DNA of 64,000 bases, from assembly GCF_050433395.1 (NCBI RefSeq), contig NZ_JBNPXH010000003.1, forward strand, positions 186,001 through 250,000, in the 5' to 3' direction. The position numbers and the translations under genes were made by a program. Shown one piece after another: positions 16,164 through 25,562 of this stretch (position 1 is its first letter; every line of letters begins with the position of its first letter). The DNA comes from Mobilitalea torta. GTDB lineage: Bacteria > Bacillota > Clostridia > Lachnospirales > Lachnospiraceae. The notes under the pieces were generated by a model. The model saw only the letters and a list, made by a program, of their open reading frames with translations. It did not search any database and was not told where the DNA came from.

Positions 16164-17048
16164 ATGAATCAAGAGAATAAAAAGAATACGGCAAGATTTA
16201 ACTGGCAGCATGAGGTGAAGCTTCTTCCGGGATATCTGATCCTGTCTCTGTGGGTGCTGTTTACCTTTGTGCTTCTGGGCTGGGTGCTGGCGGCAAGCCT
16301 GTCAACCACCAAGGACATTTTTTCCGGCAATGCGCTAAAATTTCCCACGGGGCTCCACTTTGAGAATTATATCAAGGCATGGACCTCCCAGAATGTGTCG
16401 GTCATTTTCGGAAACTCCCTGTTCTATGCCATTATTGCCTGCCTGGCATTAATTCTGGTATGTGCGCCGGCGGCTTATGTACTGTCCCGGTTTAAATTCG
16501 TCGCAAACCGGTTTATCCAGACCGGCTTCGTTTCGGCCATGGGTGTTCCGGCGGTTATGATTATACTGCCCCTATTCAGCCTGGCTGCGGGAATGGATAT
16601 CCTGAATAATGTCATGACCAACCGGATTGTGCTGATCCTGCTGTACATAGGAATTAACGTGCCCTATACGACCATATTCCTGCTGGCCTTCTTCAGCAAT
16701 CTTTCCAGCACCTATGAGCAGGCGGCGGCAATTGACGGCTGCTCGCCCATGAAGACCTTCTGGCTGATTATGTTTCCCATGGCGCAGCCGGGTATTATTA
16801 CCGTTTCCATCTTTAATTTCATTAATGTGTGGAACGAATATTTTATGTCCCTGATTTTTGCAAATTCGGATCGGCTAAGACCCGTTGCGGTAGGTCTGTA
16901 CTCCATGATCAATGCAATGAGGTATACCGGTGACTGGGCCGGAATGTTTGCTTCCGTAGTCATCGTATTCCTGCCCACCTTCATCCTGTACCTGTTCCTG
17001 TCAAAGCGGATTATTGCGGGGATTACCGGGGGCGGCCTGAAGGGCTAG
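16164..17048 (+). CDS. ABC sugar transporter permease (MalG/UgpE type)
   Basis: About 294 residues, six membrane segments, and the EAA loop STYEQAAAIDGCSPMKTFWLIMFPMAQPGI. TAGGAGG upstream fits ATG 16164, ten bases after the first permease's stop, so the ATG at 16134 is discounted. Ends KRIIAGITGGGLKG, the common C-terminal form of this family. Confidence 0.9.
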   Translation: MNQENKKNTARFNWQHEVKLLPGYLILSLWVLFTFVLLGWVLAASLSTTKDIFSGNALKFPTGLHFENYIKAWTSQNVSVIFGNSLFYAIIACLALILVCAPAAYVLSRFKFVANRFIQTGFVSAMGVPAVMIILPLFSLAAGMDILNNVMTNRIVLILLYIGINVPYTTIFLLAFFSNLSSTYEQAAAIDGCSPMKTFWLIMFPMAQPGIITVSIFNFINVWNEYFMSLIFANSDRLRPVAVGLYSMINAMRYTGDWAGMFASVVIVFLPTFILYLFLSKRIIAGITGGGLKG

Positions 17049-17190
17049 TATGTCCCCTAGTGAAAAGGGAAAAAGGCTGATGGGAAAGAAAGACTGAAAG
17101 GGAAGAAAGATTGAAAGAAATAGAATAGACAGATGAAAGGGGGACCGGGTCCATGCCGGTATTTTAAGATCGATTTGTGTTTTAAAAGGC

Positions 17191-19254
17191 ATGGATGTAA
17201 ATATGAGTGTAAAATATACGGTTATATCACTAAATGGAACAAAATTACCGAAGGAAAATCCCCTTCCTTTCTACATGGAAAGGAACCGCAACAGGCAGGT
17301 AAAGCTTCATGAAAGCATGCTTCGTGGAAGTATGCTTCGTGGAAGCATGGAAGAGGAGGAGAATATCTTATTAGGGTATGAAACGGGAGCCAGGTTTCTT
17401 CCCTATAAGGTTCAGGACCGGTATGACAGGGACCGTGCTCCGGTGTTATATAAAGCCATTGTAATGGAGAATGATGTGCTGAAGGCGATCTTCCTGCCGG
17501 AATACGGCGGGAGGCTGTATTCCTTATACCATAAGCAGCTGGAAAAGGACCTGCTGTTTACGAATCCGGTAATACAGCCGGCCAATCTGGCGGTTTTAAA
17601 CGCCTGGATCTCAGGCGGGGTGGAGTGGAATGTCGGCCAGTACGGCCATAGCTTCACAACCTCCTCCCCTTTGTTTTGTGCTGTTTTAAAGGATAAGAAC
17701 GGAGAAGAATTTTTGAGGATGTATGAATATGAGAGATGCCATAATCTCTTCTGGCATCTGGATTTTCATCTGCCCCAGGGCGGCGCCGCCCTCAATCTGT
17801 ATGCCAGAATCGTAAATGACAGAGATGCTGCTACCTCCATGTATTACTGGAGCAATATTGCCGTGAAGGAAACACAGGAAGCCAGAATCTTCTCGGGCAC
17901 GGATCAGGTTATCTATCTGGATATGAAGGAGCGGGAGTTTGGCAGGGGAAGGCTTCCCTATCTGCCCATTATGGAGGGGAAGGATGCCTCCTATCCCATC
18001 CATTTTTCCAATTCCAATGAATACTTCTTCCAGACCCCGAAGGAGGAGAAGGCTCCCTGGGAGGCTGCTGTTTACCAGGACAATTGGGTGTTTTTCGAAA
18101 GATCATCGGATTTGCTCCGGTACCGCAAGATGTTCTGCTGGGGAAGCCATAAGGGAGGCCAGAGGTGGAAGGATTACCTATCGGAGGAAGGACAGGGGGA
18201 TTATATCGAGATCCAGGGGGGCATGGCTCCGACCCAGCTTCATGGGATGAGGATGGAGGCCAATTCCACTCTTGAATTTGTCCAGTGCTTTGGAGGGATT
18301 GGCGCGGATACGGGAGGATTTTATCATAAGGACTGGCACAAGGCGAAGGAAAGGCTTTATCAGTGTATTAATGAAGCCGTTTCTGAGGATTATATCAGCA
18401 GGCAGTTAGAGGAGCTGAGGCAATATAGGGAAGCGGAGCCTGCCGAGGTCATCAGCTTTGGCAGCGGTTTTGGAGCGTTGGAGGCTTACCGGAGGGAGAA
18501 GCAGGGAGAGAAGGCGATTCCCGCGGGATTTTATTTCCCGCCCGGCAGTCTGACGAAGGAGCAGGCGCCCTGGCTGCATTTGCTGGATTATGGCTATATG
18601 CCGGAGACGAAGGCGGAATTGGTGCCGGAGTCTTATATGACACAGGAATCCTGGAAGGAACTGTTGAAGTTAAGCCTGGAGCGTCCCGAGGGGAAGAATT
18701 GGCTGACCTTCCTGCAGCTGAGCGTGATGGAGCTGGAAGAGGGGAGGACGAAGGAGGCCTATGCCATGGCGGAGGACTCTGTGAATTGTGAGCCGAATCC
18801 TCTTGCCTATTATAATCTCGGGGTTCTGTCCAGATTAGAAGGAGATGGCGGTGCGTTCCGTGATTACATCCGAAAAGCGCTGGAGCTGTTTGACGGCGAC
18901 GCATACATGGCTGCCGCCACAGAGTATTATAAATACCTGCTCTCTGTAAAGGAGTATGAACAGATCTGGAACGGATACCAGGAGCTCCCGGAGCGGATGA
19001 AAGAGGATGAGAGATTGTATCTGACAGCGGTTGCCGCGGCGATGAAGCTGGACCGGCTGGATTTTGTAAAAGGAGCTTTTGAGAGGGATTATGTGTATAT
19101 CAGGGAAGAAGAGACCCTGCTCTCTGATTTGTGGTATGAATACCACCTGAGACTGGAGGAAATGAAGTCCGGGGACGGCAAGGTGACCATGGAGGAAGTC
19201 AGGAGGCTTTATCCCATCCCGTTACGGATTGATTTCAGAATGGGACAGGAGTAA
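17191..19254 (+). CDS. DUF5107 domain protein with C-terminal TPR-like region
   Basis: A 687-residue protein. Residues 60-400 form a galactose-mutarotase-like beta-sandwich of the DUF5107 type (FLPEYGGRLYSLYHK, ISGGVEWNVGQYGHS), followed by TPR-like helices (AYAMAEDSVNCEPNPLAYYNLGVLSRLEGD). DUF5107 proteins are common in glycan-use clusters, and the mutarotase-like fold and GGVEWN motif suggest a carbohydrate-active enzyme, but I do not know the reaction. The N-terminal region carries an in-frame 15-bp tandem repeat at 17314-17343, giving SMLRG twice. The AAAAGG before ATG 17191 is too close to be an ideal site, so ATG 17203 is possible. Operonic with the importer. Confidence 0.75.
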   Translation: MDVNMSVKYTVISLNGTKLPKENPLPFYMERNRNRQVKLHESMLRGSMLRGSMEEEENILLGYETGARFLPYKVQDRYDRDRAPVLYKAIVMENDVLKAIFLPEYGGRLYSLYHKQLEKDLLFTNPVIQPANLAVLNAWISGGVEWNVGQYGHSFTTSSPLFCAVLKDKNGEEFLRMYEYERCHNLFWHLDFHLPQGGAALNLYARIVNDRDAATSMYYWSNIAVKETQEARIFSGTDQVIYLDMKEREFGRGRLPYLPIMEGKDASYPIHFSNSNEYFFQTPKEEKAPWEAAVYQDNWVFFERSSDLLRYRKMFCWGSHKGGQRWKDYLSEEGQGDYIEIQGGMAPTQLHGMRMEANSTLEFVQCFGGIGADTGGFYHKDWHKAKERLYQCINEAVSEDYISRQLEELRQYREAEPAEVISFGSGFGALEAYRREKQGEKAIPAGFYFPPGSLTKEQAPWLHLLDYGYMPETKAELVPESYMTQESWKELLKLSLERPEGKNWLTFLQLSVMELEEGRTKEAYAMAEDSVNCEPNPLAYYNLGVLSRLEGDGGAFRDYIRKALELFDGDAYMAAATEYYKYLLSVKEYEQIWNGYQELPERMKEDERLYLTAVAAAMKLDRLDFVKGAFERDYVYIREEETLLSDLWYEYHLRLEEMKSGDGKVTMEEVRRLYPIPLRIDFRMGQE

Positions 19255-19331
19255 GCCGCGCACCGGAGGGGGACGGAAGAATTATTTATAACGAAGGATC
19301 GTTTCGATAGAAAGAATTAGGAGGCATCATT

Positions 19332-20282
19332 ATGAAGGAGCCGGTATTGGTAATTATGGCAGCCGGTATGGGCAGCCGGTACGGAGGCTTAAAGCAAATT
19401 GATCCCATCGACGGGCAGGGGCATCTGATCATTGATTTCTCGATCTATGACGCCAAAAAGGCAGGCTTTAAAAGCATTGTTTTTATTATCAAGCAGGAAA
19501 TGGAAGAAGAGTTTAAGGAGGTCATCGGAAACCGAATCAGCGGGGAGGTTAAGGTGAGCTATGTATACCAGAGGTTGGAGAATATTCCACAGGGCTTTGC
19601 GGTTCCGGAAGGCCGAGTGAAGCCCTGGGGCACGGGCCATGCGGTTCTTTCCTGCCTTGGCGCGGTGGATGCCCCCTTTGCGGTGATCAATGCAGATGAT
19701 TATTATGGGGCACACGCTTTTTCAGCAATCTATGATTTTCTCGCCTCCCGGGAGATGGATACGGCCTCGGTGGAGAATACAGCCCTGAGGGAGGGTGAAA
19801 AATATCATTATGCCATGGTTGGATATCTTCTGGAGAATACCTTGACGGAGCATGGTCATGTAGCCAGGGGAATATGTGAGATCACGGAGGAAGGGTACCT
19901 CTGCGGAATCCAGGAGAGGACCCGGATCGAGAAATTCGGCGAAGAAGTAAAATATACCGAGGATGGAGGCGAATCCTGGACGCCAATTCCTCCAGGAAGC
20001 ACCGTATCCATGAATATATGGGGGTTTTACCCCAGCATATTGGGGGAGCTGGAGACCAGGTTCAAGAGATTTCTGGAACAGGAGGCTTCAGGGAACCCTT
20101 TAAAAGCGGAGTTCTTTCTGCCCACCGTGGTGGGAGAGCTGCTAAAAGAGGGGCAAGCGGATGTAAGGGTGTTGAAATCAGTGGACAAATGGTACGGGGT
20201 TACGTATAAAGAAGACAAGGAAGCGGTCATAAAGGCCCTTGCCGAATTGAAGGTCCGGGGAAGCTATCCGGACGAATTCTGA
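19332..20282 (+). CDS. Sugar-1-phosphate nucleotidyltransferase
   Basis: A 316-residue NTP_transferase-fold enzyme. The N-terminal MAAGMGSRYGGLKQIDPID is the nucleotide-binding signature (GxGxR and a Lys), with AVINADDYYG supplying metal-binding Asp residues. The family converts sugar 1-phosphates plus NTP to NDP-sugars. It lies directly before an N-acetylhexosamine 1-kinase and a UDP-hexose 4-epimerase, so a UTP:HexNAc-1-phosphate (or Gal-1-phosphate) uridylyltransferase role is proposed, replacing the GalT-type enzyme found in bifidobacterial lacto-N-biose clusters. TAGGAGG precedes the ATG. Confidence 0.8.
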   Translation: MKEPVLVIMAAGMGSRYGGLKQIDPIDGQGHLIIDFSIYDAKKAGFKSIVFIIKQEMEEEFKEVIGNRISGEVKVSYVYQRLENIPQGFAVPEGRVKPWGTGHAVLSCLGAVDAPFAVINADDYYGAHAFSAIYDFLASREMDTASVENTALREGEKYHYAMVGYLLENTLTEHGHVARGICEITEEGYLCGIQERTRIEKFGEEVKYTEDGGESWTPIPPGSTVSMNIWGFYPSILGELETRFKRFLEQEASGNPLKAEFFLPTVVGELLKEGQADVRVLKSVDKWYGVTYKEDKEAVIKALAELKVRGSYPDEF

Positions 20283-20308
20283 GAGCCGTATGATGAGGAG
20301 AGATAGCA

Positions 20309-21424
20309 ATGACAAGAGAAGAATATTGTTCTAAAATGGATGAGGCAATTAATCAGATGGAATTTGAAGGAAGCTTCATTGACTGTGAGCCTTATGGAAA
20401 CGGTCATGTGAATGATACCTTCGTGGTTCGCTGCAGGCAGGAGGACGGCTCCATCGTCCGTTATATTTTCCAGAGGATGAACCACGATACCTTCAAGCAC
20501 CCGGAAGAGTTAATGGAGAATATCGCGGGCATCACGGAATTTTTAAAGAAAAAGATATTAAAGAACCATGGTGATGTGAAGCGTGAGACTATAAATATCA
20601 TACCGGCGAAGGGAGGAAAGGCATTTTACAGGGACAGCCTGGGCTCTTACTGGAGAGCCTATCTGTTTATTGAAAATGCAACCTGCTTTGACCAAGTAGA
20701 GAAGCCGGATGATTTCTACCAAAGCGGTATTGCCTTTGGACATTTTCAAAGGCTGCTGGCTGATTATCCGGCAGAGACCCTCCATGAGACCATCCCGGAT
20801 TTTCACAACACGCCGGTCCGCCTTGAGACATTAAAGAGGGCTGTACAGGAGGATATCCTGGGCCGTGCGGGGGAAGTAGGGGAGGAGATTGCCTTTGTAA
20901 TGGAGCGGGAGAGCTTCACGCACATTCTGATTGAACTGCACCGGGCGGGGAAGCTGCCGCTGAAGGTAACCCACAACGATACCAAGCTGAATAATATCAT
21001 GATTGATAATGCGACGGGGAAAGCAATCTGTGTGATTGATCTGGACACCATCATGCCGGGCTTTTCCGTCCATGATTTCGGGGATTCCATCCGGTTTGGA
21101 GCCAGCACCGGAGCGGAGGATGAGCCGGATCTGGCGAAGGTGAACTTTGATCTTTCCCTGTATGAGTTGTATACCAGGGGCTTCCTGGAGGGCTGCTGCA
21201 AAAGTCTTACACCGGCAGAAATGGATATGCTGCCAACGGGAGCCAAGATGATGACTCTGGAGTGCGGCATCCGTTTCCTTACGGATTATCTGCAGGGAGA
21301 TGTATATTTTAAGATCCACCGGGAGAAGCAGAATTTAGACCGTGCCAGAACGCAGTTTAAATTAGTGTCCGATATGGAGAAGAACTGGGAAGCGATGCAC
21401 GACATCGTCAGTAAATATCGTTAG
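20309..21424 (+). CDS. nahK: N-acetylhexosamine 1-kinase
   Basis: A 371-residue aminoglycoside-phosphotransferase-fold kinase close in sequence style to NahK/LnpB. It shows the Brenner motif THNDTKLNNIMID, CVIDLDTIMPG with the Mg-binding Asp, and DFGDSIRFGASTGAEDEPD. The family phosphorylates GlcNAc or GalNAc at O1 using ATP, feeding UDP-HexNAc synthesis. Starts 26 bases after the nucleotidyltransferase, so the two are co-expressed. Substrate (GlcNAc versus GalNAc) cannot be decided from sequence. Confidence 0.88.
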   Translation: MTREEYCSKMDEAINQMEFEGSFIDCEPYGNGHVNDTFVVRCRQEDGSIVRYIFQRMNHDTFKHPEELMENIAGITEFLKKKILKNHGDVKRETINIIPAKGGKAFYRDSLGSYWRAYLFIENATCFDQVEKPDDFYQSGIAFGHFQRLLADYPAETLHETIPDFHNTPVRLETLKRAVQEDILGRAGEVGEEIAFVMERESFTHILIELHRAGKLPLKVTHNDTKLNNIMIDNATGKAICVIDLDTIMPGFSVHDFGDSIRFGASTGAEDEPDLAKVNFDLSLYELYTRGFLEGCCKSLTPAEMDMLPTGAKMMTLECGIRFLTDYLQGDVYFKIHREKQNLDRARTQFKLVSDMEKNWEAMHDIVSKYR

Positions 21425-21469
21425 AAGAACAGGGCTGCACGGCGTTGCAGAGAAGGGAGAGGTTCCTAT

Positions 21470-22483
21470 ATGGCGATATTGGTTACAGGCGGAGCAGGTT
21501 ATATCGGCAGCCATACCTGTGCGGAATTGTTAAGCCTCGGCTATGAGGTAGTAGTGGCTGATAATCTGTCCAATGCAAAGGAGGAATCCTTAAACAGGGT
21601 GAAGCAGATTACGGGAAAAAATCTTACCTTCTACAAGGCGGATTTGCTGGATGAGGATACCCTGGAGGAAATTTTTAAAAAGGAAAAGATCGACTGTGTG
21701 ATTCATTTTGCCGGGCTGAAATCCGTAGGGGAATCCGTGCAGAAGCCGTTGGAATATTATCATAACAATATCACAGGCACTCTGACTCTTTGCAGGGTGA
21801 TGGGTAAGTATAATGTGAAGAATATAGTATTCAGCTCTTCGGCCACGGTATACGGAAGTCCTGCGACGGTTCCCATTAAGGAGAACTTTCCGCTGTCTGC
21901 CGCCAATCCCTACGGCTGGACAAAGCTCATGCTGGAGCAGATTCTGACGGATCTGAACCGGTCCGATCCGGAATGGAATATCATTCTGCTCCGGTACTTT
22001 AACCCGGTGGGGGCTCATGTGAGCGGTCTGATCGGGGAGGATCCCCAGGGAATACCCAATAACCTGGTTCCCTATATTGCCCAGGTTGCCGTAGGAAGAC
22101 TGGAATATCTCAGGGTCTTTGGCCAGGATTATGACACGGTGGACGGCACGGGCGTGCGGGATTATATCCATGTGGTTGACCTGAGCCTGGGCCATGTGAA
22201 GGCGGTTGAGAAACTGAGGGAGAAGCAGGGGGTACTGGTGTACAATCTGGGGACAGGTAAGGGCTATAGTGTGCTGCAGATGGTAAGAAGCTTTGAAAAA
22301 GCCTGTGGGAGAGAGATTAAATATAAGATAAAGCCAAGGCGTCCCGGTGACATAGGAGCTTGCTATGCAGATCCGTCGAAGGCGAGGGAAGGGCTGCATT
22401 GGGAAGCAGTCCGCGGTCTGGACCAGATGTGTGAGGATACCTGGAGATGGCAGAAGAATAACCCGGATGGTTACGGAAGATAG
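21470..22483 (+). CDS. galE: UDP-glucose/UDP-N-acetylglucosamine 4-epimerase
   Basis: A 337-residue extended short-chain dehydrogenase with GGAGYIGSHT for NAD binding, the SSSATVYG strand, catalytic Tyr-x3-Lys in NPYGWTKLM, and GVRDYIHVVDL. Interconverts UDP-Glc/UDP-Gal and often UDP-GlcNAc/UDP-GalNAc. As the last gene of the cluster it would complete salvage of a galactose- or GalNAc-containing disaccharide. AAGGGAGAGG precedes the ATG. Confidence 0.92.
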   Translation: MAILVTGGAGYIGSHTCAELLSLGYEVVVADNLSNAKEESLNRVKQITGKNLTFYKADLLDEDTLEEIFKKEKIDCVIHFAGLKSVGESVQKPLEYYHNNITGTLTLCRVMGKYNVKNIVFSSSATVYGSPATVPIKENFPLSAANPYGWTKLMLEQILTDLNRSDPEWNIILLRYFNPVGAHVSGLIGEDPQGIPNNLVPYIAQVAVGRLEYLRVFGQDYDTVDGTGVRDYIHVVDLSLGHVKAVEKLREKQGVLVYNLGTGKGYSVLQMVRSFEKACGREIKYKIKPRRPGDIGACYADPSKAREGLHWEAVRGLDQMCEDTWRWQKNNPDGYGR

Positions 22484-22899
22484 ATAATGGTTATTCGTGT
22501 TGATTCGTGCAGGATGGAAACTGAGGCATTAAGGGAGGAAATAGGTTCGGTCTCACATAAATAGCTTTACTTTGCATAAAAATAAAGATATAGTTATATC
22601 AAGCTGAAAGTGACCAGGGAGCATTTGTACATGATTATGAGCTTGCCGAAGCATTGTTATTATTTGATATAAAAAGGAGTATCTATCATGAATAGGGAGA
22701 TATTCAGGGTGAAAAGTTTCTGTCGTAAGCTCCATGCAATTCTTTGATATTAATTATTTGAATGTATGGAACGTTATTGCGGATAGAAGGAGAATAATTC
22801 GTATAGAAAAAGAATTGCATTTAATATAAGGAATCAAAAAAGATATTCCGATTTGAAAATTAATTCATGCTAAAAACCTGTGCAGGAGTGGAGGAAATA
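22484..22899 (+). other. Gap between galE and the UroD-family gene
   Basis: AT-rich, about 410 bases with no confident gene. A short frame at 22688-22747 (MNREIFRVKSFCRKLHAIL) follows a good AAAAAGGAG site but has no recognisable family and may be a relic or a small peptide. No clear promoter pair or tRNA was seen. Confidence 0.3.
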
Positions 22900-23967
22900 A
22901 TGCAGAAATTATCCAGCTATGAAAGAATACTTCGTACCTATCAGCATAAAGATATTGACCGCGTGCCAATTCATGATGTTCCGTGGAGCGGGACGATTAC
23001 CAGGTGGAAGAAGGAAGGAATGCCGGAGGATTGTGATTGGAGAGATTACTTTGGAGTGGATAAGGTAGAGGGAATAGCAGTGGATATCACTCCAAGATAT
23101 GAAGTAAAAGTGCTGGAAGACACAGACCGGTATCAAATCGTTACAACCCCCTGGGGAGTTACCTTAAAGAATTTTAAAGAAGAGGATTCTACACCTGAAT
23201 TTTTGGATTTTAAGGTGAACACAAAAGAAGCATGGGAAAAAGCCAGGGAAAGGATGATTCCATCCAGAGATCGTATCGATTGGAATTATCTAAAAGAAAA
23301 CCATCCCAAATGGAGGGCGGATCATCGGTGGATTGAAGCACAGTTCTGGTTCGGATTTGATGTGACTCATTCCTGGATGGTCGGTACAGAAGATTTATTG
23401 GTTGCCTTGATAGAAGAGCCGGAATGGGCAGTGGATATGTTTCAAACCTATCTGGATATGTGCATTGCGCAATTTGATATGATATGGGATGCCGGTTATA
23501 CCTTTGACAGCATATATTGGCCGGATGACATGGGATATAAGAATACCGCATTTTTCTCAACGGCAATGTACCGGGAGTTACTGAAACCGATACATAAACG
23601 GGCGGTAGACTGGGCACACAAGAAAGGAATTTATGCACAGCTTCACTCCTGCGGGAATATTATGAAGCTTCTGCCTGATATTATTGAAACGGGTATTGAT
23701 TGCTTAAATCCCTTAGAAGTAAAGGCCGGTATGGATGTAATAGGTGTCAAGGAAAGGTATGGAAGGAATTTGGTTCTGCACGGCGGAGTGAATGCACAGA
23801 TGTGGGATAAGCTCGATGAAATTCTTCCTGTAATTGATGAGTTAATACCCAAGGTTGCTCAAGATGGGGGCTACATCTTTGCCTCCGACCATTCCATTCC
23901 CAATTCGGTGAGCCTATATAATTTTAAAACAATCGTTCGGCGGGTGGTTGAGCTTACCACTCATTGA
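22900..23967 (+). CDS. UroD/MtaA-family protein with zinc-binding motif
   Basis: About 355 residues in the uroporphyrinogen decarboxylase / corrinoid methyltransferase superfamily. RILRTYQHKDIDRVPIHD is at the N-terminus and QLHSCGNIMKLLPDIIETGI carries an HxCG motif (His 249, Cys 251) as in MtaA/CmuA-type zinc methyltransferases, which haem UroD lacks. GGAGG at 22890-22894 fits ATG 22900, not ATG 22867. It therefore more likely transfers methyl groups or acts on a still unknown substrate than makes haem. No corrinoid protein gene is adjacent, so the partner is not known. Confidence 0.75.
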   Translation: MQKLSSYERILRTYQHKDIDRVPIHDVPWSGTITRWKKEGMPEDCDWRDYFGVDKVEGIAVDITPRYEVKVLEDTDRYQIVTTPWGVTLKNFKEEDSTPEFLDFKVNTKEAWEKARERMIPSRDRIDWNYLKENHPKWRADHRWIEAQFWFGFDVTHSWMVGTEDLLVALIEEPEWAVDMFQTYLDMCIAQFDMIWDAGYTFDSIYWPDDMGYKNTAFFSTAMYRELLKPIHKRAVDWAHKKGIYAQLHSCGNIMKLLPDIIETGIDCLNPLEVKAGMDVIGVKERYGRNLVLHGGVNAQMWDKLDEILPVIDELIPKVAQDGGYIFASDHSIPNSVSLYNFKTIVRRVVELTTH

Positions 23968-24011
23968 TTTGTGTCCGGCTATGGACATGCGGATAGCATA
24001 GAAGGGGATAG

Positions 24012-24878
24012 ATGGTAATGTTGAAGGAATCATGTTGGTGTGGAAGCGGATTAAAGTATCAGGAATGTCACAGGTATGTCGATGACCGGATAGCGGAATA
24101 CAGGAAAAAGGGATATGAGGTGCCTGATAAAAACATAATAAAAAATTCACGTCAAATGGAAGGAATCAGAGAAAGCGGAAAAATTAATACGGCCATTTTA
24201 GATTATGTAAGTGAAAAAATCTGCTGCGGTATGAGTACGGAAGAAATTAATACACTTGTATACGATAAAACCATAGAATTAGGCGGCATACCGGCGACAT
24301 TGGGATATGAAGGATTTCCGAAAAGCATATGCACCTCAATTAATGATCAGGTATGCCATGGAATTCCCTCTGAAAAGGTTCATTTAAAAGAGGGGGATAT
24401 TATCAATGTTGATATTTCAACCGTCTATCACGGATATTATTCCGATTCCTCCAGAATGTTCTGTATGGGGAAGGTGTCTGATGAGCGGAAAAGGCTGGTT
24501 GATGTTACGAAGGAATGTGTTGAGCTGGGACTGCGGCAGGTCAGGCCGTGGGGCTTTCTGGGCGATATTGGCCAGGCAATCAATGATCATGCGAAAAGCA
24601 AGGGATATTCCGTTGTTGAGGAAATTGGCGGGCATGGGGTTGGGCTGGAATTTCATGAAGAACCCTGGGTATCCCATGTCTCTAAAGGGGGTACCGGTAT
24701 GCTGCTTGTACCTGGGATGATTTTTACCATTGAGCCAATGATTAATATGGGATCAAGACATGTTGTATTCAATAAAAAGGATGGCTGGACGGTTACAACC
24801 AAAGATGGGAAACCGTCGGCTCAATGGGAGTATATGGTTCTGGTTACTGAAACAGGCTATGAAGTTCTTGCTTATTAA
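24012..24878 (+). CDS. map: Methionine aminopeptidase with N-terminal SEC-C motif
   Basis: A 288-residue type I methionine aminopeptidase. The N-terminal CWCGSGLKYQECH is a SEC-C zinc motif that may bind the ribosome. The pita-bread catalytic domain shows the five metal ligands: Asp in INVDISTVY, Asp in YYSDSSRMF, His in GGHGVGLEFHEEP, Glu in FTIEPMINMG and Glu in SAQWEYMVLVT. It removes N-terminal Met from new proteins in the cytoplasm. As most genomes also carry the ribosomal-operon map copy, this is probably the second, SEC-C-type paralogue. ATG 24018 is an alternative start. Confidence 0.93.
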   Translation: MVMLKESCWCGSGLKYQECHRYVDDRIAEYRKKGYEVPDKNIIKNSRQMEGIRESGKINTAILDYVSEKICCGMSTEEINTLVYDKTIELGGIPATLGYEGFPKSICTSINDQVCHGIPSEKVHLKEGDIINVDISTVYHGYYSDSSRMFCMGKVSDERKRLVDVTKECVELGLRQVRPWGFLGDIGQAINDHAKSKGYSVVEEIGGHGVGLEFHEEPWVSHVSKGGTGMLLVPGMIFTIEPMINMGSRHVVFNKKDGWTVTTKDGKPSAQWEYMVLVTETGYEVLAY

Positions 24879-24926
24879 TACGGATACCAGAGAGGCCGGA
24901 GCGGAGGCATTAAGAGGAGAAGAGCA

Positions 24927-25511
24927 ATGTTACCAAACAAAGAGCAGGCATTTGCTTTGCTGGAGGAAGCATATGAAAGAAACCCGGGTCCATGGAGGAA
25001 CCATTCCATAGTTGTTGCAGAATGTGCTTATATCATCGCCAGCCGATGCGATGGCATGGATGAAGATAAAGCTTATATTATCGGACTTTTACATGATATT
25101 GGCCGGAGAGAGGGAGTAACAAACATGGCACATATAATCGACGGTTACCGTTATTTAATGGAGCTTGGATATGATGAGGCCGCCAGGATCTGTATCACGC
25201 ACTCTCTTGCTGACAGGGATCTCAAAACCTATATCGGTCATCGGGATGTTTCCGACAAGGATTTGCAGGAAATAGCTTCCCTGATGGAGGGATACGAGTA
25301 TGACGATTATGACAGACTGATACAATTATGTGATAGTATTGCTTTTCCGGATGGACCGGTAAAAATTGAAGTTCGTATGAATGATGTTAAACAAAGATAT
25401 GGTTCTTATCCATGGAGTAAATGGAATAAACACATTGAGATCAAGGAATATTTCCAGAAGAAATCAGGACTGGATATTGACAATCTCAGCAGTTTAAACG
25501 AACCGGTGTGA
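24927..25511 (+). CDS. HD-domain phosphohydrolase
   Basis: A 194-residue metal-dependent HD superfamily protein. Ligand positions are visible in HSIVVAECAYII, LLHDIGRREG (HD dyad) and ITHSLADRD. The family hydrolyses phosphate esters of nucleotides or nucleotide second messengers, but the substrate cannot be deduced. Starts 48 bases after map, with AAGAGGAG before the ATG, so it is probably co-transcribed. Confidence 0.85.
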   Translation: MLPNKEQAFALLEEAYERNPGPWRNHSIVVAECAYIIASRCDGMDEDKAYIIGLLHDIGRREGVTNMAHIIDGYRYLMELGYDEAARICITHSLADRDLKTYIGHRDVSDKDLQEIASLMEGYEYDDYDRLIQLCDSIAFPDGPVKIEVRMNDVKQRYGSYPWSKWNKHIEIKEYFQKKSGLDIDNLSSLNEPV

Positions 25512-25524
25512 TAATAAAAATCTG

Positions 25525-25562
25525 ACACTCTACTATATAAAATGGTGGAGTGTTCTTTTTTG
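25525..25562 (+). terminator. Terminator after the HD-domain gene
   Basis: ACACTCTAC (25525-25533) pairs with GTGGAGTGT (25545-25553), one G-T pair, and is followed by a T-rich tail TCTTTTTTG. Confidence 0.85.
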
